Assembly: GCA_963798445.1 (NCBI GenBank)
Contig: CAWCTH010000003.1
Span: 744,001 to 808,000, forward strand
From: DASXAI01 sp963798445
Lineage (GTDB): Bacteria > Actinomycetota > Acidimicrobiia > Acidimicrobiales > Ilumatobacteraceae
Length of the DNA: 64,000 bases
Direction: 5' to 3'
This document shows, piece by piece, positions 10,263 to 20,847 of the stretch. The number at the start of each line of letters is the position of its first letter. Position 1 is the first letter of the stretch. Position numbers and translations under genes: made by a program. The notes beneath the pieces were generated by a model. That model did no database searches and was not told the origin of the DNA. It worked only from the letters and a program-made list of their open reading frames with translations.

Positions 10263-11987
10263 TCAGGAGTCGCTGTACAGGGGCTCGCCGCGCCGGAGCC
10301 GCGCCGCGATGCGCACCACCGTCGGGAGCTCCCGGCGCGTCGGCGTGTGCGCGGCTAGGAACCGAGCGACAGCGGCCAGCACGAGCGCCGACTCCTCCGA
10401 CCCCTCCGGCCACGCCAACGCCTGGCGGACGCCTGCTTCGTACACCTGGTACCAGTGGAACCCGGCGTCCTCGGCCAGCAGGGCGCGTCCCAGCGCGGCG
10501 ATCACCTCGGGCCGTGACCCGCCACTGCGCACGAAGCCATAGACGATCGAACCGGCCCGATCCACCTCCCCCTGGGTGTCCCAGCACGCTGTGAGGTCCT
10601 CGAGCAATCCCGACGTGGCCGAAGGCAGCCGCGCCGCCGGCACGTTCAGGAAGCGGTCCAGGTACACCCGCAGCGCCCCGTGGATCGCGGCCCGCAGCAG
10701 CTCCGGGCTCGGGCACCTGATCAAGGCCTGGTGCAGCGCATTGGCCGCCGTGAAGGCGTGGTGCACCGAGTTCCAGTCGCCGAAGTCGTTCTGGGTGTGG
10801 AACCGCGCGATGCGCAGCGCAGCGGCGAAGGCCAGGGCCCGGCCGACCTGCTCCGGCGCCGCCCCGACGGCAATGGCGTCCAGCACCGCTCCCACCACCG
10901 CGTCGGGATCGTCGTCGAGCAGCGACCACGCCAGAGCAGTGACGTCGGTGAACGGCGTCGTCGCCGCCCAGCCCTTCTCCAGTGCCGTATCGAGACGATC
11001 CACCGCGCCGGCCGCCAGCGCCGCCAGGTCACGCGGATGGCGCCACTCCGAGCTCTCCTCGCTGCGATCGGCCGCACACGTCTGACTGACCAGCGCGGGC
11101 AGCACCGTCGCCGCGGCCTCCGGGCCGACCAAGGCCAGGGACTCGAACGCCTTGTTGGTGAAGTCGAGCGTGTGACCCTCGTCGATGAACACGTGGTCGG
11201 TCACGGCGGCGAACATCATGGCGTCCACATCGGCCACGCCCGCACTGGCGATGGCGGTGGCCAGGACCCGTTCGGAGGCGTCGGCCGAACGGGTGTCGAC
11301 GAAGCGCCGGTACCACTCGGTGAGGCGCTCGGCGGCCAACTCGGTCGTGGCCAGCGGCGACTCGGCGAAGCGCGGGGCGCGACCGCGCGTGTCGCGGCTC
11401 ACGAAGGCCAGGGCGTGCACCAGCGCCAGCGGCCGGTCGGGCGGATCGAGATGGGGCAGGACGTTGGCCATGGCGACGAGGACCGTCAGACCGCTCCCCC
11501 ACCCCTCGGCCCGATAGCGCACCCCGTGGTCGAGGGCGGTGGCGACCACACTGGCCCCGCTGGGATCGGCATCGAGCAGGCCGAGGGTGGCCTTGGCCGT
11601 CACCAGGGTGAGGCCGTGTTCCAACCCGTCGGCCAGGCGGCGCCGCTGGTGCCCGACGGGATCGAGGGCAGGGCGCCTGGTGACCCACACGTCATCACCG
11701 TCGATGTCGACGTCGAACGCGGTGGCGTCGTCGGCCCACGGATCCAGGGTGCAACCCGATGCCAGGTCGAAACGGGCGTGGTGCCAGTGGCACGTGAGCA
11801 ACCCGGCCTCCACCGAGCCCTGATGGAGCGGGAACCCCATGTGGGGGCAGCGGTCCTCGACGGCCCAGGCCCGACCTTCGTGCCACACCACCACGACGGG
11901 CACCGTCGCCAGCTTGGTGAGGAGGCGGCCATCACGTTCGAGGTCGGCGGCCGACCCGGCCCGGACCCGCTCTGCTTCCGATGTCAC
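10263..11987 (-). CDS. Rieske [2Fe-2S] protein with large helical C-terminal domain
   Basis: A 574-aa protein. The N-terminal 105 residues form a Rieske ferredoxin domain with complete cluster ligands: CPHMG (Cys47, His49) and CHWHHARF (Cys66, His69). The remaining 460 residues are helical with no catalytic motif I recognise and no mononuclear iron-binding domain of the ring-hydroxylase type, so it is not a standard dioxygenase. Several conserved-looking His residues (DHGVRY, EGHTLDFTNKAFE, HHAFTAANALHQAL) recur and could bind a metal or cofactor. It is divergent from a SufR-like Fe-S regulator across 71 bases, suggesting control by cluster status. Confidence 0.8.
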   Translation of the reverse strand: MTSEAERVRAGSAADLERDGRLLTKLATVPVVVVWHEGRAWAVEDRCPHMGFPLHQGSVEAGLLTCHWHHARFDLASGCTLDPWADDATAFDVDIDGDDVWVTRRPALDPVGHQRRRLADGLEHGLTLVTAKATLGLLDADPSGASVVATALDHGVRYRAEGWGSGLTVLVAMANVLPHLDPPDRPLALVHALAFVSRDTRGRAPRFAESPLATTELAAERLTEWYRRFVDTRSADASERVLATAIASAGVADVDAMMFAAVTDHVFIDEGHTLDFTNKAFESLALVGPEAAATVLPALVSQTCAADRSEESSEWRHPRDLAALAAGAVDRLDTALEKGWAATTPFTDVTALAWSLLDDDPDAVVGAVLDAIAVGAAPEQVGRALAFAAALRIARFHTQNDFGDWNSVHHAFTAANALHQALIRCPSPELLRAAIHGALRVYLDRFLNVPAARLPSATSGLLEDLTACWDTQGEVDRAGSIVYGFVRSGGSRPEVIAALGRALLAEDAGFHWYQVYEAGVRQALAWPEGSEESALVLAAVARFLAAHTPTRRELPTVVRIAARLRRGEPLYSDS

Positions 11988-12046
11988 GCGTACGAGCTTC
12001 CGCCCCCGATCGGCATTTGGTCAAGCGCGTTCTTGCTTAAATCAGC

Positions 12047-12052
12047 TAGCGT
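12047..12052 (+). promoter_or_regulatory. -10 box of a leaderless promoter for the SufR-like gene
   Basis: TAGCGT ends six bases before the ATG at 12059, so transcription would begin at or near the start codon. A TTGCTT upstream is too close to be the matching -35. Confidence 0.45.
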
Positions 12053-12058
12053 GGTTGC

Positions 12059-12703
12059 ATGGCGGAACAGCTCACCGACGCCAAGCGCCGCATCGTCGAA
12101 CGGCTCAAGCGCGTCGAGTCCGCCACCGCCCCTGAGCTGGCCACCGGCTTCGGTCTCACCGACACCGCGGTACGCCAGCACCTCGAAGCACTGGAGGCCC
12201 TGGGGCTGGTGGAGCGCTCGGCGTCGGAGCCTGCGGGCCGCGGCCGGCCGCCCGTTGCGTGGCACCTCACCGCCCTCGCCACGTCGCTGTTCCCCGACCG
12301 CCACGCCGACCTGACGGTCGAGCTGATCGCCTCGATCCGCGAGGCGTTGGGGGAAGACGGGCTGACCAAGGTGATCGGCACCCGGGCAAAGGCCCAGGAA
12401 GCGGCCTACCGCAACGCGTTGCCGGCGCAAGCGTGCCCCCTCGCCGAGCGGGTGGCGCGCCTGGCCGACATCCGCTCGGCCGAGGGCTACCTCGCCGAGT
12501 CGGTGCCCAGCGCCGACGGCGAGATGCTGCTGATCGAGCACCACTGCCCCATCGCCGACGCGGCGCGGACCTGCGGTGGCCTGTGCCAGAGCGAGCTCGA
12601 CCTCTTCCAGCGGGTGCTGGGTGACGACGTCGTGGTCGAGCGCACGCAGCACCTCATGGCCGGCGACATGCGCTGCGCCTACCGCATCCGGCCCGCGACC
12701 TAG
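12059..12703 (+). CDS. SufR-like winged-helix regulator with Fe-S ligands
   Basis: A 214-aa regulator: an N-terminal winged helix (residues 5-60, TDTAVRQHLEALEALGLVER) and a C-terminal domain with cysteines in HCPIADAARTCGGLC and GDMRCAYRI. These match the SufR family, where they hold an Fe-S cluster that controls DNA binding at Fe-S biogenesis genes. There is no suf operon next to it; the only divergent partner is the Rieske protein gene. It may sense Fe-S status or oxidative stress and control that gene and itself. I saw no CAAC-N6-GTTG SufR-type operator in the short intergenic region. Confidence 0.82.
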   Translation: MAEQLTDAKRRIVERLKRVESATAPELATGFGLTDTAVRQHLEALEALGLVERSASEPAGRGRPPVAWHLTALATSLFPDRHADLTVELIASIREALGEDGLTKVIGTRAKAQEAAYRNALPAQACPLAERVARLADIRSAEGYLAESVPSADGEMLLIEHHCPIADAARTCGGLCQSELDLFQRVLGDDVVVERTQHLMAGDMRCAYRIRPAT

Positions 12704-12720
12704 CTCCCGCGCCAGCGCCG

Positions 12721-13389
12721 CTAGCGGACGTTGCGCTCGTCGGGCGCGAGCTCGCTGGGGCCCACGTGGGCGGCCAGCCACACGTTGAGGGCGCCGGCGT
12801 CACGCCACGCCGCCTCGACCCGAGCCTTGGCCTGGGCGGTGTTCAGCCATTTGGCGATGGGCCACGACCGGGCCGCGATCAGACCCTTGCGCCGCAGCAA
12901 CCCGATGCGCGGGTGGTCCTTGCGATAGCCGCGCGGCGCCGTTTTCAGCTCGTCGTGGGCGGCCACGTCGTAGTGCGCCTTCTCCAGCCCGGCGACGATG
13001 GCCTCCAGCTCTCGCCCGGTCCGCTCGTCGTCGACGGCGGTCCGGAACCGCTCCAGTTGATCGGCCGCCATGTGGTACTGACCGGACCCGACGAACAAGC
13101 CGGTGGCCGACAGCTGCACGTAGTACACCGATCCTTCCTCCGATTCGCCCGACGCCGCGGCGGCGGTCTTGTAGGGCGTCTTGTCGGCGCTGAACCGGAC
13201 GTCGCGGTACGGACGGAACAGCCGTAGCGGGCGGAAGTCCTCGTCGATCTCCTCACAGAGCGCCTCGAACGGCCCTTTCACCGCTCGCTCGTAGACGTCC
13301 TTGTGGGCCGTCCAGTAGCTCTTCGAATTGTCGGCCTCGAGCCCCTCGTAGAAGGAGATGGCCTCGGGCGGGAAGCCGCGGAACGCCAT
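12721..13389 (-). CDS. DUF2461 family protein
   Basis: A 222-aa protein of the DUF2461 (TIGR02453) family. The opening FRGFPPEAISFYEGLEADNSKSYW is the typical N-terminal motif, and YRDVRFSADKTPYKT is the second conserved block. The biochemical role is unknown. It is divergent from the HerA-like gene, with 43 bases between starts, and convergent with the SufR-like gene. Confidence 0.85.
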   Translation of the reverse strand: MAFRGFPPEAISFYEGLEADNSKSYWTAHKDVYERAVKGPFEALCEEIDEDFRPLRLFRPYRDVRFSADKTPYKTAAAASGESEEGSVYYVQLSATGLFVGSGQYHMAADQLERFRTAVDDERTGRELEAIVAGLEKAHYDVAAHDELKTAPRGYRKDHPRIGLLRRKGLIAARSWPIAKWLNTAQAKARVEAAWRDAGALNVWLAAHVGPSELAPDERNVR

Positions 13390-13420
13390 GGCTCGAACCG
13401 TACATGCGGGCGGCGACGGC

Positions 13421-13426
13421 TACGTT
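13421..13426 (+). promoter_or_regulatory. -10 box of a leaderless promoter for the HerA-like ATPase
   Basis: TACGTT followed by exactly six bases and ATG 13433, the same arrangement as at several other genes in this window. Confidence 0.5.
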
Positions 13427-13432
13427 GCCCGC

Positions 13433-14950
<1,518 letters not shown>

Positions 14951-15865
14951 GACGGCCGTGATGCCGACCGTCGCCGACGGCGTGCCCGTCCGCCATCTCG
15001 CGCCGGATGCGCCCTGGGCCCACGCCGCCGGGGCGGTCGCGGGGGCCACCCGACTCCAGGCGGCCGCCGTTGCTCGGGTCCGCCTTCGCTACGACGACGA
15101 CCGCGCCGACCTGCTGCACGACGAGGAGTGGGAAGCGGTGCTCACGCCCCTCACGGCGACGACCGATCCGGCGGCGGCGCGGGCGGTGGACTACGACGAC
15201 CGCGACCTCGTGTCCGAGGCACCGGCCGGCGCCCGCTACGTGCTCACCGACGCGCCCATCGCCAAGAAGACCTACTGGTCGCAGTTGCAACGAGACATCG
15301 TCGATCACCTCGTGCGCAACCGGCGCCTCGACGTGCAAGCCAACAAGGTGCTGAAGCTGTGGTCGCGGCCGGGCGAGTCGCCCGAGCAGTTCGCCGAGCG
15401 CTGCCGCGAGGCCGCTGAGGCGGGCGCCGATCAGGCCAGCGCCGCCCTCCGCTCGAAGTACGAGACCCGGGCCAAGCGGCTGCGCGACCAGCAGATGGCC
15501 GCCGAGGCAAAGGTCGCCGAGTACGGCGACGCCGCGCAGGGTGACCTGCTCTCGACGGCCGGCACCCTCCTCGGCTCGTTCCTGGGCGGTCGTCGCAGTA
15601 CCAGCGCGCTGGCGCGCGACTCCAAGCAGCGCGCCGCCGCCGGCCACAAGCGCGACGCCGCCGAGGCGAAGCTGTCGACGCTGCAGGACGACATGGCCGA
15701 GTTGGAAGCGGCGCTGGCCGAGGAGGTCACCGCCATCGACGACGAGTGGGCCACCAAGGCCGCCGGCATCACGACGGTGCCCATCCCGCTCGAGAAGACC
15801 GATGTCGCCGTGAGCAACCTCGCCCTCGTCTGGATACCCGTCTCGTAGTCGGAGCGAAGCAGCGG

Positions 15866-15910
15866 CTGTGTGACGTCGAACCCGAATTCGTCTCGATCGG
15901 CGTCACACAG
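15866..15910. terminator. Inverted repeat between convergent genes
   Basis: CTGTGTGACG at 15866-15875 and CGTCACACAG at 15901-15910 form a perfect 10-bp stem around a 25-base loop. It lies between the convergent HerA-like and antiporter genes and may end transcription in both directions. There is no U-run. Confidence 0.45.
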
Positions 15911-15918
15911 GCGGGCCG

Positions 15919-15975
15919 CGAGGCCCGAGCCCCGAGCCCCGAGCACCGCGAGCCCCGAGCCCCGAGCCCGCGATC
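15919..15975. repeat. GAGCCCC heptamer-type tandem repeat
   Basis: A run of CCCGAGC/GAGCCCC units, about seven imperfect copies, in the intergenic space 3' of the antiporter gene. It is a low-complexity GC tract of the kind prone to length error. Confidence 0.6.
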
Positions 15976-15988
15976 CGGCGCCGCGGCA

Positions 15989-17198
15989 TCACCCGGCCTG
16001 CGCCAACTCGCCTTCGGATTCCTCCCGCCGCACGAGCAGCAACGCCACGACCGGGAACACCAGCGCCGAGAGGACCCCGGCCACGAGCAGCGCCGCCGCC
16101 GTCGCCGCCGTGATGAACCCCGACTGCTGGCCAACCGCGGTCGCCGTCACCACGAACGGCAGTGACGAGGTCGCGCCCAGGAGCCCGACCACCAACGCCG
16201 CCCGCCCGTTCACGGTCCGCCGGTAGAGCGGGATGGCCACGATGTGCACCGCCAGCAGGGCCACGAAGAACACGACGATGAGCACGATGCGAGACGGCCG
16301 GTCGCGCAACGAGTCGATGTCGATCGACATGCCGCTCCAGATGAAGAACACCGGCGCCAGGAAGCCGTAGCCGAGAGCGTCCAGCTTCGAGCGGAACTCC
16401 TCCTGCGCGCGCAGCGCCGCCGCGATCGAGGGCGCCCAAGAGGGCGCCGGCCACCAGCGCGCCGAGGATGGCCTCCAGCCCGACCTCCTGCGCCAGCACC
16501 ACGAACAGCGCCATCACCATGATGGCGCCGCGCACCCGGAGCTGCGAGGTTCCGCCGTGGCGCCGTTCGAACAGCCGCCGCACCCAGCCGGCGTGACTCA
16601 CCCGCGTCGCCACCACCCCCACCAAGGCGATGAGGCCCATGAAGACGCCGGCCAGCACCACGCGTACCGCAGTGGTGTCCGCCTCCTTGGTGAACAGCAG
16701 CGAGAGCAGGGCCACGGCGGCGAACTCCGAGACCGAGGCGGCGGCCATCGCGAGCTGCCCGAGCCGGCTGGAAAGCTGCCGGCCGTCGCGTAGCACCGGG
16801 GTCACGAGCGCCAGCGACGTGGCCGACAGCAAGATCGCGGCCAGCAGCGGGCTGTCGACCAGACCGACGGCGTCCAGGCCAAAACCCACGACCAGCCCGG
16901 CGGCGAGCACAAAGACGAAGCCCAGCAACGCCGCCCGCAGCAACGGTCCTCGCAGCTGGTGCAGGTCCAGCTCGAAGCCGGCCAGGAACAGCACGAAGGC
17001 CAGTCCCAGGAGCGCCACTACCTGCACCGGCTCGTCGATCTCGGCCCATCCCAGGACGTCGGGCCCGATGAGCACACCGAGCAGGATCTCGATCACGGCC
17101 ACCGGCACCCTCACCGAGTGGATCCGGTCGACCACGATGGGCGCAGCAAAGGCGGCGACCGTCACGACGACGAGGCTGTCAAAGGTGATGTCGGTCAT
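15989..17198 (-). CDS. Kef-type cation:proton antiporter (frame broken)
   Basis: A CPA2-family Na+/K+:H+ antiporter with about 12 membrane helices. The first frame (ATG 17198, MTDITFDSLVVV) carries helices 1-9, including LFLAGFELDLHQLR and a SEFAAV segment, to about 16430. The family sequence then resumes in another frame with EEFRSKLDALGYGFLAPVFFIWSGMSIDID and runs to 15989. One indel near 16405-16430 in a GC run separates them; restored, the protein is about 403 aa without a RCK/TrkA-N domain. I read it as a functional gene with a sequence error, though decay is possible. Confidence 0.75.
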
Positions 17199-17312
17199 GT
17201 GGGGGTGCCGTCGTCCCGTCGCCGACCTTCCTCGCCTGCCATGGAGCACCGTCCCCCGCGTGTCGTCGAGCGGTCCGACGTGCGAACCTAGGTGCGTCAG
17301 CATGCCGCACCG

Positions 17313-17397
17313 GCGGGCGTGGCGGAACAGGCAGACGCGCCGGGTTTAGGTCCCGGTGCCGAAAGGCATGGGGGTTCGAATCCCCCCGCCCGCACCA
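17313..17397 (+). tRNA. tRNA-Leu (anticodon TAG)
   Basis: The acceptor stem GCGGGCG pairs with CGCCCGC, the T-loop reads GGTTCGAATCC, and the long variable arm is typical of a class II tRNA. The anticodon TAG at 17347-17349 reads CUA leucine codons. The CCA end is encoded. The total length is 85 bases. Confidence 0.95.
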
Positions 17398-17402
17398 ACC
17401 AC

Positions 17403-18434
17403 ATGACCAACACGATCAGCACCACCGAGCCGGCCGGCGAGCCGTCCGAGCCGGCACCGTCCACCACCTGGAGCGGCCGCCAGACGGCGGCGCGGGCGGC
17501 GTGGGTGGCGGCCTGGTGCGTGGTCGCCCTGCTCGTCTGGGTCACCTTCACCCGCGCCTTGGGCATCACGTCGCCGGCGCGCATCACCGTGATGCTCCAG
17601 GCGGTCGTCCCCGTCATCTTCCTGCCCGTCTACGCCATCGGCACCGTGGCCTTCGTGCACAAGAAGTGGATCCTCGGCGCCGTCTGCGTCGCCCTGGCCC
17701 TCGTGCACATCGCCGCGCTGTACCCGGCGCTCGGGCACCGTTCGCTGCCCGCCTGGGCCGCCACTGCGCCCCATGTCACCGTCTTCGAGGCCAACGTCTA
17801 CGACCTCAACGCCGAGCCCGATGCCGCCGCCGGAAAGATCCTGGCCTCCGGGGCCGACGTGCTGGTCCTGGTCGAGCTGGACACGCGCACCATGCAGGCC
17901 CTGCGACGCCAGGCGATCGACCAGATGTACCCCTACTCCACGCTGAGAACGACCGGGTTCCGCGCCGATGTCATCTGGTCGAAGCGACCGCTCGAGGACG
18001 TGCACGCGGCGACGGGTCGCACGGGCATGCCGTGGGCGACCGTAGTGGTCGACGATCGGCGCCTGCTGGTCATCGCCGTCCACGTGGAGAACGCCATCCG
18101 CAGCCGCAACGGATGGAACAGCGAGCTGGCGGAACTGAAGGCGCAGGCGGCGGCCGCCGCGGGGCCGGTGGCGATGGTGGGCGACTTCAACTCGACCCGA
18201 TGGAACCCGCCCTTCGGCGAGCTGCTCGACAGCGGGTTGCACGACGCCCACGAAGCGGCGGGCCAGGGGCTCTCGCGATCGTGGCCCGACCTCGGCTGGC
18301 CCGGCGTGCCCCTGATGCGCCTCGACCACGCCCTCGTGAACGACCAGGTCGCGGTGGTGTCCGTACGCGACGTGGCCATCCCCGGCAGCGACCACGTCGG
18401 GTTCGTGACCGAGCTGGCCGTCGGGGGGTCGTAG
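17403..18434 (+). CDS. Membrane-anchored endonuclease/exonuclease/phosphatase family protein
   Basis: A 343-aa protein with three membrane helices in the first 120 residues, followed by an extracytoplasmic EEP (DNase I-like) domain. Core motifs visible are VTVFEANVYDLN, VLVELD (metal-binding Glu), MVGDFNSTRWNP (the GDFN motif) and the terminal GSDHVGFVTEL. The substrate is unknown; members act on nucleic acids, phospholipids or phosphosugars. ATG 17403 starts five bases after the tRNA CCA end, so the mRNA may be a read-through of, or be processed from, the tRNA transcript. Confidence 0.85.
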   Translation: MTNTISTTEPAGEPSEPAPSTTWSGRQTAARAAWVAAWCVVALLVWVTFTRALGITSPARITVMLQAVVPVIFLPVYAIGTVAFVHKKWILGAVCVALALVHIAALYPALGHRSLPAWAATAPHVTVFEANVYDLNAEPDAAAGKILASGADVLVLVELDTRTMQALRRQAIDQMYPYSTLRTTGFRADVIWSKRPLEDVHAATGRTGMPWATVVVDDRRLLVIAVHVENAIRSRNGWNSELAELKAQAAAAAGPVAMVGDFNSTRWNPPFGELLDSGLHDAHEAAGQGLSRSWPDLGWPGVPLMRLDHALVNDQVAVVSVRDVAIPGSDHVGFVTELAVGGS

Positions 18435-18460
18435 CCGCGAGCGTTCGGTCGTAGTCTCGG

Positions 18461-18703
18461 CTAGCGGTTGGACGGCCCCGGGTGGTGGCGAACCCACCAC
18501 TCCACGACCCCGATGGCGATGAGGATGATGGCCACGCCCGCCAGGTCGAGGACGAGGGCGAGGGCCAGCCCGAACACGCCGCCGGCGGCGGCCGACGCCT
18601 GCCCGAGCCCCACCAGCGACAGGCCCCAGACCCCGGCCAGGAAGCGCAGCAACGGGTTCACCCGTCGCCGGGTCGGCTCGCCCGGCGGTTGGTTCCCGTT
18701 CAT
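18461..18703 (-). CDS. Small membrane protein, unknown function
   Basis: An 80-aa protein with two hydrophobic segments (about residues 21-40 and 44-66) ending in a short basic tail. No domain is recognised. Its ATG overlaps the inferred true stop of otsB (an ATGA junction once the otsB frame is repaired), so it belongs to the trehalose operon. Confidence 0.5.
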   Translation of the reverse strand: MNGNQPPGEPTRRRVNPLLRFLAGVWGLSLVGLGQASAAAGGVFGLALALVLDLAGVAIILIAIGVVEWWVRHHPGPSNR

Positions 18704-19462
18704 TCAGCGGCGGCGAGCCGGCGGACCAAGGCGTCGAGCACGCCGACCACGGACCCAGGATCGTCGACGCGGAAACCGGGCGACCGACGGCCCGCTGCCG
18801 ACGCGGATGGCGATGTCGCCTGGGCTCAGCGTGGCCATCGCCTCCTCGTCGGCCACGTCGTCGCCGGCGAACACCACCGTGGCAGCACCAGTCTCGTGGC
18901 GAAGCCGGTGCAGCGCCGCGGCCTTGCTGGTGGCCCGGACGGTGACCTCCAGCACGCGGTGCCCGGCGATGAGGAACACCCCTGGGCGCTCGCCCAGCTT
19001 GACCTCGGCATGGGCGAGAGCGGCATCGCCTGCGGACGCCGTCGCCTCCCTCACGTGCAGCACGGCGGCGGCGGGCTTGTGCTCTACCCACGCCCCCGGC
19101 ACGGCGCTGGCCACGGCGTCGAGCTCCTCGGTGACCTCGTGCAGGCGGCGCCGCTCGGCGGCGTCCAGCTCGCGGGGCAGCCCTTCGGAGTCCTCGAGAC
19201 CATGGCTGCCGATCAGCCGCACTCCGTCGGCGAACCCGAACTGCTCGCGCAACTCGCGCAGCGGGCGCCCGGAGATGACCGCCGCCGTCACCCCGTCGCG
19301 CCGACCGAGCTGCTCCAGCGCCTGGCGGGCGCCGGGCACGAGCCGGGCGTCGGTGGCCCGAGCCACGATGGGCGACAGCGTGCCATCGACGTCGGAGACC
19401 ACGAGCAGCGGCCGCGCCGCGGTGGCGGCGGCACTCGCGATCTCGTCGAGCCCGCCCGTCAC
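18704..19462 (-). CDS. otsB: Trehalose-6-phosphate phosphatase (C-terminus frame-shifted)
   Basis: OtsB removes phosphate from trehalose 6-phosphate, the second step of the OtsA-OtsB route. HAD motifs are present: VSDVDGTLSP with the nucleophile Asp, AVISGRPLREL, GSHGLE, and FAGDDVADEEAM. The reading changes near 18770-18778: removing one C in the TTTCCGCG stretch gives RVDDPGSVVGVLDALVRRL and a stop that overlaps the next gene. As written, the last ~25 residues are wrong-frame. It overlaps otsA by 4 bp. Confidence 0.9.
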   Translation of the reverse strand: MTGGLDEIASAAATAARPLLVVSDVDGTLSPIVARATDARLVPGARQALEQLGRRDGVTAAVISGRPLRELREQFGFADGVRLIGSHGLEDSEGLPRELDAAERRRLHEVTEELDAVASAVPGAWVEHKPAAAVLHVREATASAGDAALAHAEVKLGERPGVFLIAGHRVLEVTVRATSKAAALHRLRHETGAATVVFAGDDVADEEAMATLSPGDIAIRVGSGPSVARFPRRRSWVRGRRARRLGPPARRR

Positions 19463-20847
19463 ACCACGCCGAGCTCGGCGAGGAACCCCGAGGCCCAGTG
19501 CCGAACGTCGCTGCCGGCCACCTGCTCCCGTATGGCGATCATGCGTTCGCGGGCGTCCTTGGGCCGCATGTCGACCGCCTCCAGGATGGAGCGGCGGACG
19601 GCCTCGTGGTCATGGGGGTTGACGAGCACGGCGTCGGTCAGTTCGTCGGCGGCACCGGCGAACTCCGACAGCACCAGCACACCCTGCTCGTCGATGCGCG
19701 ACGCGGCGTACTCCTTGGCGACCAGGTTCATGCCGTCGCGCAGCGGCGTCACCAGCATCACGTCGCCCGCTTGGTACAGCGCGATCAGGTCCTCGAGCGG
19801 CAGGCTCTGGCGCAGGTAATGGACGGCGGGGAAGCCGAGCGAGCTGAACTCGCCGTTGATCTCGCCGACCAGTTCCTCGATCCGGCGACGCTCGTCGCGG
19901 TAGTGGTCGATGCGCTCACGCGTGGGCACCGCGATCTGCACCATCACGGTGCGACGCGGGTCGAGCTCGCCGTCGCGCAACAGCGTCTGGTACGCCTCCA
20001 GCCGGACGTCGATGCCCTTCGTGTAGTCCAGCCGGTCCACGCCCAGCAGCACCGTGAGCGGGTCGCCGAGCAGGCGGCGCACCTCTTGCGCCAGCGCCGC
20101 CGTCTCGGGGCGCCGGGCGATCTCGTCGAACTCGGCCACGTCGATCGAGATCGGGAACGCCCCCACCCGGATCGTGCGACCCTCGAAGCGCACCTCTGGG
20201 AGGGCGCCCTCGGCCTCGACCAGGCGCTCGGTAACGGCCACGAAGTTCTCGGCCGCCACCTTGCGCTGGAATCCAACGAGGTCGCAGGCCAGGAGGCCCC
20301 GCAGCACTTCCTCGCGCCACGGCAGCCGCATGTACAGCTCCTGGGGCGGGAAGGGGATGTGAAGGAAGAACCCGATCCGGACGTCAGGCCGCAGCTCCCG
20401 TAGGAACAGCGGCACGAGCTGCAGGTGGTAGTCGTGCACCCACACCACCGCGCCGTCGGCCGCTTCGGCGGCGGCCGCCTGGGCGAAGCGCTCGTTGACC
20501 CGGACGTAGGCCTCCCACCACGACGACTCGAACGTGGAGGTGCGGATGGCGTCGTGGTACAGGGGCCACAGGGCCTCGTTGGAGAAGCCGTCGTAGAACT
20601 CGGCGATGTCGTCGCCCGACAAGGGGACAGGCACGAGCCGCACGCCGTCGCGCTCGAAGGGCGCCGGTGCGTCGCCCGCGGAGCCGGTCCAGCCGATCCA
20701 CGCGCCCCGCCGGTGATGGAGCACCGAGATGGTGGCGCGCACCAGCCCTCCCGGGCTCATCTCCCAGTCGTCGCTGCCATCCTGCGCCCGCTGCACGGGA
20801 AGCCGATTGGCCACGATGACCAGCTCGTGACCGCCCCGTTTGCTCAT
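19459..20847 (-). CDS. otsA: Trehalose-6-phosphate synthase
   Basis: A GT20 glycosyltransferase making trehalose 6-phosphate from a nucleotide-sugar glucose donor and glucose 6-phosphate. The 462 aa run from MSKRGGHELVIVANRLPVQ through WVHDYHLQLVP, FFLHIPFPPQELY, GVDRLDYTKGID and PLRDGMNLVAKEY, all canonical. The ATG at 20847 overlaps the stop of the upstream STAS gene. The operon order STAS-otsA-otsB-small membrane protein suggests regulated osmolyte synthesis. treS is divergent on the other side. Confidence 0.96.
   Translation of the reverse strand: MSKRGGHELVIVANRLPVQRAQDGSDDWEMSPGGLVRATISVLHHRRGAWIGWTGSAGDAPAPFERDGVRLVPVPLSGDDIAEFYDGFSNEALWPLYHDAIRTSTFESSWWEAYVRVNERFAQAAAAEAADGAVVWVHDYHLQLVPLFLRELRPDVRIGFFLHIPFPPQELYMRLPWREEVLRGLLACDLVGFQRKVAAENFVAVTERLVEAEGALPEVRFEGRTIRVGAFPISIDVAEFDEIARRPETAALAQEVRRLLGDPLTVLLGVDRLDYTKGIDVRLEAYQTLLRDGELDPRRTVMVQIAVPTRERIDHYRDERRRIEELVGEINGEFSSLGFPAVHYLRQSLPLEDLIALYQAGDVMLVTPLRDGMNLVAKEYAASRIDEQGVLVLSEFAGAADELTDAVLVNPHDHEAVRRSILEAVDMRPKDARERMIAIREQVAGSDVRHWASGFLAELGVV

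Noticed and set aside
10263..11987. Annotation as an aromatic-ring dioxygenase alpha subunit
   Set aside because: The Rieske domain is clear, but the 2-His-1-carboxylate catalytic domain is not; the rest is a long helical region.
11988..12058. A SufR-type CAAC-N6-GTTG operator
   Set aside because: Looked for it in the divergent region; only weak partial symmetries such as GCTAGC are present.
15919..15975. GAGCCCC tandem repeat as a CRISPR array
   Set aside because: Units are seven bases, contiguous and without spacers; it is simple low-complexity DNA.
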